A model generated the notes under the pieces. The model made no database searches. It was not told the origin of the DNA and was given only the letters and a program-made list of their open reading frames with translations. A stretch of DNA of 64,000 bases. It comes from Aurantiacibacter suaedae (GTDB taxonomy: Bacteria; Pseudomonadota; Alphaproteobacteria; Sphingomonadales; Sphingomonadaceae). Shown piece after piece: positions 61,419 through 64,000 of the stretch. Location of the stretch: NCBI RefSeq assembly GCF_005434915.1, contig NZ_SKCG01000002.1:496948-560947 (forward strand), given 5' to 3'. Position 1 is the stretch's first letter, and every line of letters starts with the position of its first letter. Both the position numbers and the translations under genes were made by a program.

Positions 61419-61624
61419 TCCTTTTCCCTTCCGGCTGCAATCTCCTTTTCCAGCCTCGTTAGTGTTCCGAGTTCGACCAGCAGCAGGACCTCATGAGGCT
61501 GCAGTCGCAGCTCACGCTGCTCGTCGAATTTTTTGATCATGCGCGAGCGCAATCGCTCAAAGGTGATGCACCGATCGCGGTCGCGTTCGGCGGCACGAAA
61601 CCTTCCTTCATCCGAAAGGGACAT
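61244..61624 (-). CDS. Possible small element gene overlapping the integrase start
   Basis: 126 aa from the ATG at 61624. The first 75 residues (MSLSDEGRFRAAERDRDRCI, then LQPHEVLLLVELGTLTRLEK) look like a real helical protein. The last 50, a Ser/Thr/Lys-rich stretch, lie inside the integrase gene and are probably a frame shadow. It could be a short DNA-binding or excision gene, perhaps with a frameshift before the integrase start. Confidence 0.4.
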   Translation of the reverse strand: MSLSDEGRFRAAERDRDRCITFERLRSRMIKKFDEQRELRLQPHEVLLLVELGTLTRLEKEIAAGREKECQKRRSMNEAITTSHSTQIKMERSVRKTSTSSTTTAKKEGAAAIRRARQISNSLRKS

Positions 61625-62082
61625 GGTCTGCCCCCCGAGAAAGATGGCTGAAAAAAAGGAGCGCAAGCGGAGGCTCGCCGCTTCCGGATGCGGTTACTGC
61701 GACTGCGTCGCTTCGCTCGGCTGTAAAAATCCGGACCTTCATCTTTGAGGTTAAAGGATGAAAAGTTCAGATTACAAAGCGGTTTTTGAAAAATGCGACG
61801 CTTGAGATGAATGTCATTCGCCTATAGCTCAATTGCGCCCCAATCGTCGCCCTTCGCCGGCCCTGCCGTAAATGCCGAAACCCGCCATTCGTTCGCCCGG
61901 GTTTAGAAGTCGGCTCCTTCGGAGGGCGTTTGCGCTTGCAGGTTGGCGTCGCGCCCACTGTGCGGTCGCAGGTGTCCGCGTGGAAACCGAACGCGGGGCT
62001 CGTGACCCTACTGGGACAAGGCGTCGATACGAAGGCTCGCTAAACGCGGCGCGGCGCGGCGTCCCCAAACTCTGGGATGGTT
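61625..62082. other. Gene-poor stretch in the integrative element
   Basis: About 460 bases between the integrase side and a small zinc-ribbon gene. No supported coding sequence, RNA gene or repeat was found; open frames there have no credible starts or composition. Confidence 0.5.
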
Positions 62083-62235
62083 ATGAGTTACACTGAAGAG
62101 ACCCGCCAAACGAGCTGCTCATCGTGTGGGAGGCTCAACCGTATCGTCGAGGCCTATGCCGGATACCATCGCGCAAATGAGCGCGAGGAAGCGACGTGCT
62201 TCAACTGCGACGCGATCGTCGACCGGGAAAAATAG
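62083..62235 (+). CDS. 50-aa protein with two CxxC pairs
   Basis: Starts MSYTEETRQTSCSSCGRLNR and ends EATCFNCDAIVDREK. Two CxxC pairs about 24 residues apart make a probable single zinc ribbon. No family recognised. Codon structure is clean from ATG to TAG. As part of the element it could be a small regulator or a DNA-binding accessory. Confidence 0.6.
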   Translation: MSYTEETRQTSCSSCGRLNRIVEAYAGYHRANEREEATCFNCDAIVDREK

Positions 62236-62327
62236 CTTGCGATCTTCACGGGCGAGACGGCAAACGTCGCTCTGCAGTCGCTACGACGGATGCAGAACCG
62301 CGCCTAGCGGGTGATGGAGATAGAAAC

Positions 62328-62654
62328 ATGGGGACGGCATACGCTATTGGAATTTCGTCAGGCGACATTGGCGCTGCGATTGCGGAAGCGGTCATTTATG
62401 ACGTTCGCGTCAACGGCCTCGGCATTCAGGGCTTCCCACAAATTACCGTCAGCCATCCTTCAAAGGACACGTTTTCGATCCGGCTCACGTTCGACAACTA
62501 TACGAGCGATCTGACAATTACTGCCCATGAAGCGAAGCGCGCCGTGGCGGCCATGAAGGCGGGGCGGGGGCACGACGAAGATATCTTTCCCCGGGTCCAG
62601 GACGCGACGGTGGAGTTAGAAGCCGCGCATATGCGGAACGTGCAGGGCGGCTAG
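62328..62654 (+). CDS. Protein of unknown function in the element
   Basis: 108 aa from the ATG at 62328 (MGTAYAIGISSGDIGAAIAE). Mixed alpha/beta composition with no signal peptide (ITVSHPSKDTFSIRLTFDNY, then TITAHEAKRAVAAMKAG). No family recognised. It begins 92 bases after the zinc-ribbon gene. Open frame upstream lacks a start. Confidence 0.55.
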   Translation: MGTAYAIGISSGDIGAAIAEAVIYDVRVNGLGIQGFPQITVSHPSKDTFSIRLTFDNYTSDLTITAHEAKRAVAAMKAGRGHDEDIFPRVQDATVELEAAHMRNVQGG

Positions 62655-62658
62655 TCAG

Positions 62659-62790
62659 GAAGGCCCCAGAAAATTGAAGGTGCTTGGATTTGTCAAACAC
62701 AACACCTGTAGCCCATCGCAGACAGAGATTGCGAAGAAGCTAGGCAGTGGCCGGAACAGCGTTTATCGCCACTTGCAAGCTAGATTATAA
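62659..62790 (+). pseudogene. C-terminal helix-turn-helix remnant of a resolvase-type recombinase
   Basis: Reads EGPRKLKVLGFVKHNTCS, then PSQTEIAKKLGSGRNSVYRH-LQARL-stop. The second part is the typical HTH of serine recombinases of the Hin/resolvase family. No catalytic domain is present upstream, so it is a fragment. A 36-aa protein from a GTG at 62680 is formally possible. Confidence 0.5.
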
Positions 62791-62818
62791 CCTGCGCGAA
62801 CAGGAAGTGGGGTGAGTT

Positions 62819-64000
62819 TTGAAGTTAAAGCGCCTGCAGGTAGACGAAGGATTTTTGGACGGCCTCGATCTGCAAATTGATGAAGGCCTCAACGTGCTTA
62901 TCGGCGCTAGAGGCACGGGGAAAACATCGATAATCGAACTTATCCGATTCGTCCTCGGGCTGGAGAATGTTGTTCCAGAGAGTTCGCAACGAAGTGTCGA
63001 ACACGCGCAGGCTATTCTCGGCACCGGGGCAGTAAAGCTGGTTTATGAAGAGGATGGTGAGACGCGCCATATTTCGCGAGCCGTTAATGTGCCTCCGCCA
63101 CCTCAGAATATTTTCAAAGGCCTGCCCCCGCTCGTGTTTTCACAGCGGGAGATAGAGAAAATAGGTTTGCATCCGACCGGTAGGTTGCGGCTTTTGGATG
63201 GCTTCATCGAGCCTAGCGGTGGGGCGACCAGTGAGGTGGCTCAGCAAGAGGCAAGAATACGCTCCTTGACCAAGGAGATCGCTAATCGCCAGCGCGAGAT
63301 CAACACTCTAGGAGACGAGGTTGAACGGCTTCCTAACCTTCGGGCGAGCTTGAAGCATTCTCGTGAACAACAGCAAGCCCAAGAGGGGCAATCAGCCGAG
63401 ATTGCGCAGAAATCGAAGCAACTCGATGAACTCTCACAAAAGATTGCTCTGCTGTCCCGGGAAATCGAAGAGCTGGATCGCCTCGATCTCGAACTCAACG
63501 TCGCCTATGGCAGCCTCTCCGATGCAACCCAAGCGATCGAAGGCGATTGGCTCAAGACATTAAATTCGGACTCAAGTCGCGCAATTGCAGCCAATGTCCT
63601 TGATATCGGAAACGACCTCAGGACTGCGACCAATCGTATAGATGCGCTATCTGAACCCATTAACTCCGCCACGAACCAGGCACGTATGCGGCGAGGTGAA
63701 CTCGAAGCGGAGGCGAGACATCTGCGATCAGAAGTCGAGGCATTAAGCGCGGGCGCTGGTGCGATCGCAGCAACTATCCAGCAGCTAGATGCTGAGATTC
63801 GCAAATGTGAATCTGTAGTAGAGCGTCGTCAAGCTCGGCAATCCTCGATTGATCAGCTCAAGATACAGCGGGCGGAATTACTACAAACGTTGGAGGAGGC
63901 CTGGCAGAGAACGTTCGAGAAGCGGAAATTGGTGGCTGCTGACATCAATGCAAAATTTGCTCCTCTCATTAAGGCTGACGTGGAGCAATTCGGTTACACC
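62819..64000 (+). CDS. Large Rad50/SMC-like AAA ATPase (3' end outside window)
   Basis: 394 codons are visible from a TTG at 62819 with GGAAGTGGGG upstream. N-terminus MKLKRLQVDEGFLDGLDLQI, Walker A IGARGTGKTSIIELIRFVLG at residues 28-47, then a Q-loop-type segment LPPLVFSQREIEKIG. From about residue 140 a long heptad-rich coiled coil (LTKEIANRQREINTLGDEVE, LSQKIALLSREIEELDRLDL). Type: Rad50/SbcC/SMC-like. The Walker B half and any partner gene lie beyond 64000. In an integrative element, a defence or DNA-maintenance role is a reasonable inference, not shown. Confidence 0.8.
   Translation, partial: MKLKRLQVDEGFLDGLDLQIDEGLNVLIGARGTGKTSIIELIRFVLGLENVVPESSQRSVEHAQAILGTGAVKLVYEEDGETRHISRAVNVPPPPQNIFKGLPPLVFSQREIEKIGLHPTGRLRLLDGFIEPSGGATSEVAQQEARIRSLTKEIANRQREINTLGDEVERLPNLRASLKHSREQQQAQEGQSAEIAQKSKQLDELSQKIALLSREIEELDRLDLELNVAYGSLSDATQAIEGDWLKTLNSDSSRAIAANVLDIGNDLRTATNRIDALSEPINSATNQARMRRGELEAEARHLRSEVEALSAGAGAIAATIQQLDAEIRKCESVVERRQARQSSIDQLKIQRAELLQTLEEAWQRTFEKRKLVAADINAKFAPLIKADVEQFGYT

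Noticed and set aside
61872-62096. A 74-codon plus-strand frame in the integrative element
   Set aside because: Arg-rich, no credible start or family, and it overlaps the well-formed zinc-ribbon gene.

Overview
The window looks like a GC-rich alphaproteobacterial chromosome, most likely order Sphingomonadales and probably family Erythrobacteraceae. This is inferred from gene content and order, not from a database search. Supporting features are the hemE / ppsR-maf-aroE-coaE-dnaQ block, a PopZ-type protein beside tolC, MmcB with an alphaproteobacterial SOS box, an UrcA-family protein, DUF2093 and DUF1491 proteins, two LytS/LytTR-type pairs, and a SUF operon led by an Rrf2 regulator.

Layout. 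1-7.4 kb: hemJ and hemE run left and ppsR-maf-aroE-coaE-dnaQ-hpf-ptsN run right from an AT-rich gap holding an exact DnaA box. This is the arrangement around the Caulobacter crescentus replication origin, so 1431-1729 is the best candidate for oriC. 7.5-13.3 kb: cell-wall hydrolase, xth, erpA, a CBS protein, and a leftward cluster of PIMT-like protein, tolC, popZ and ferredoxin. 13.4-24.6 kb: fumarase, a LytS/LytTR pair, lipid-kinase-like protein, phosphoesterase, rplM-rpsI, cutA, ctaA, a MerC protein behind a Zur-like box, and a ThiS-ThiG fusion. 24.6-30.5 kb: acyl-CoA ligase, gamma-glutamyltransferase, pyrD, an AraC-type regulator and an orphan terminator. 30.6-37.8 kb: the SUF Fe-S operon (rrf2, sufB, C, D, S, T, GNAT, A-type carrier), interrupted by three non-SUF genes. 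37.8-46.3 kb: lipoprotein, EI24 protein, adenosine-kinase-like gene, a low-GC two-gene cassette (proteasome-fold Ntn hydrolase plus a 56-aa protein), then purD and xseA whose start codons overlap head to head, an M23 peptidase and a phytase-like esterase. 46.3-50.8 kb: rpmB, tadA, a membrane protein, a degenerate second copy of the tadA 3' part, a ParD-like antitoxin directly in front of a second-type methionine aminopeptidase, RNase T2 and nadC. 50.9-59.8 kb: second LytS/LytTR pair, DsbA-like protein, M48 protease, PAS protein, DUF2141, sterol-desaturase-like protein, mmcB and two proteins of unknown function. 60.0-64 kb: tRNA-Arg(CCG), then an integrative element with a tyrosine-recombinase-like integrase, small unknown genes, a resolvase-like remnant and the start of a large Rad50/SMC-like ATPase that runs off the window.

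Most of the window is core housekeeping sequence. The accessory signals are the Ntn-hydrolase cassette (40.2-41.4 kb), the antitoxin/aminopeptidase pair (47.86-49.08 kb), the extra genes in the SUF operon, and the element after tRNA-Arg. The ATPase there, in an element of this kind, could belong to a defence module, but only its first 394 codons are visible.
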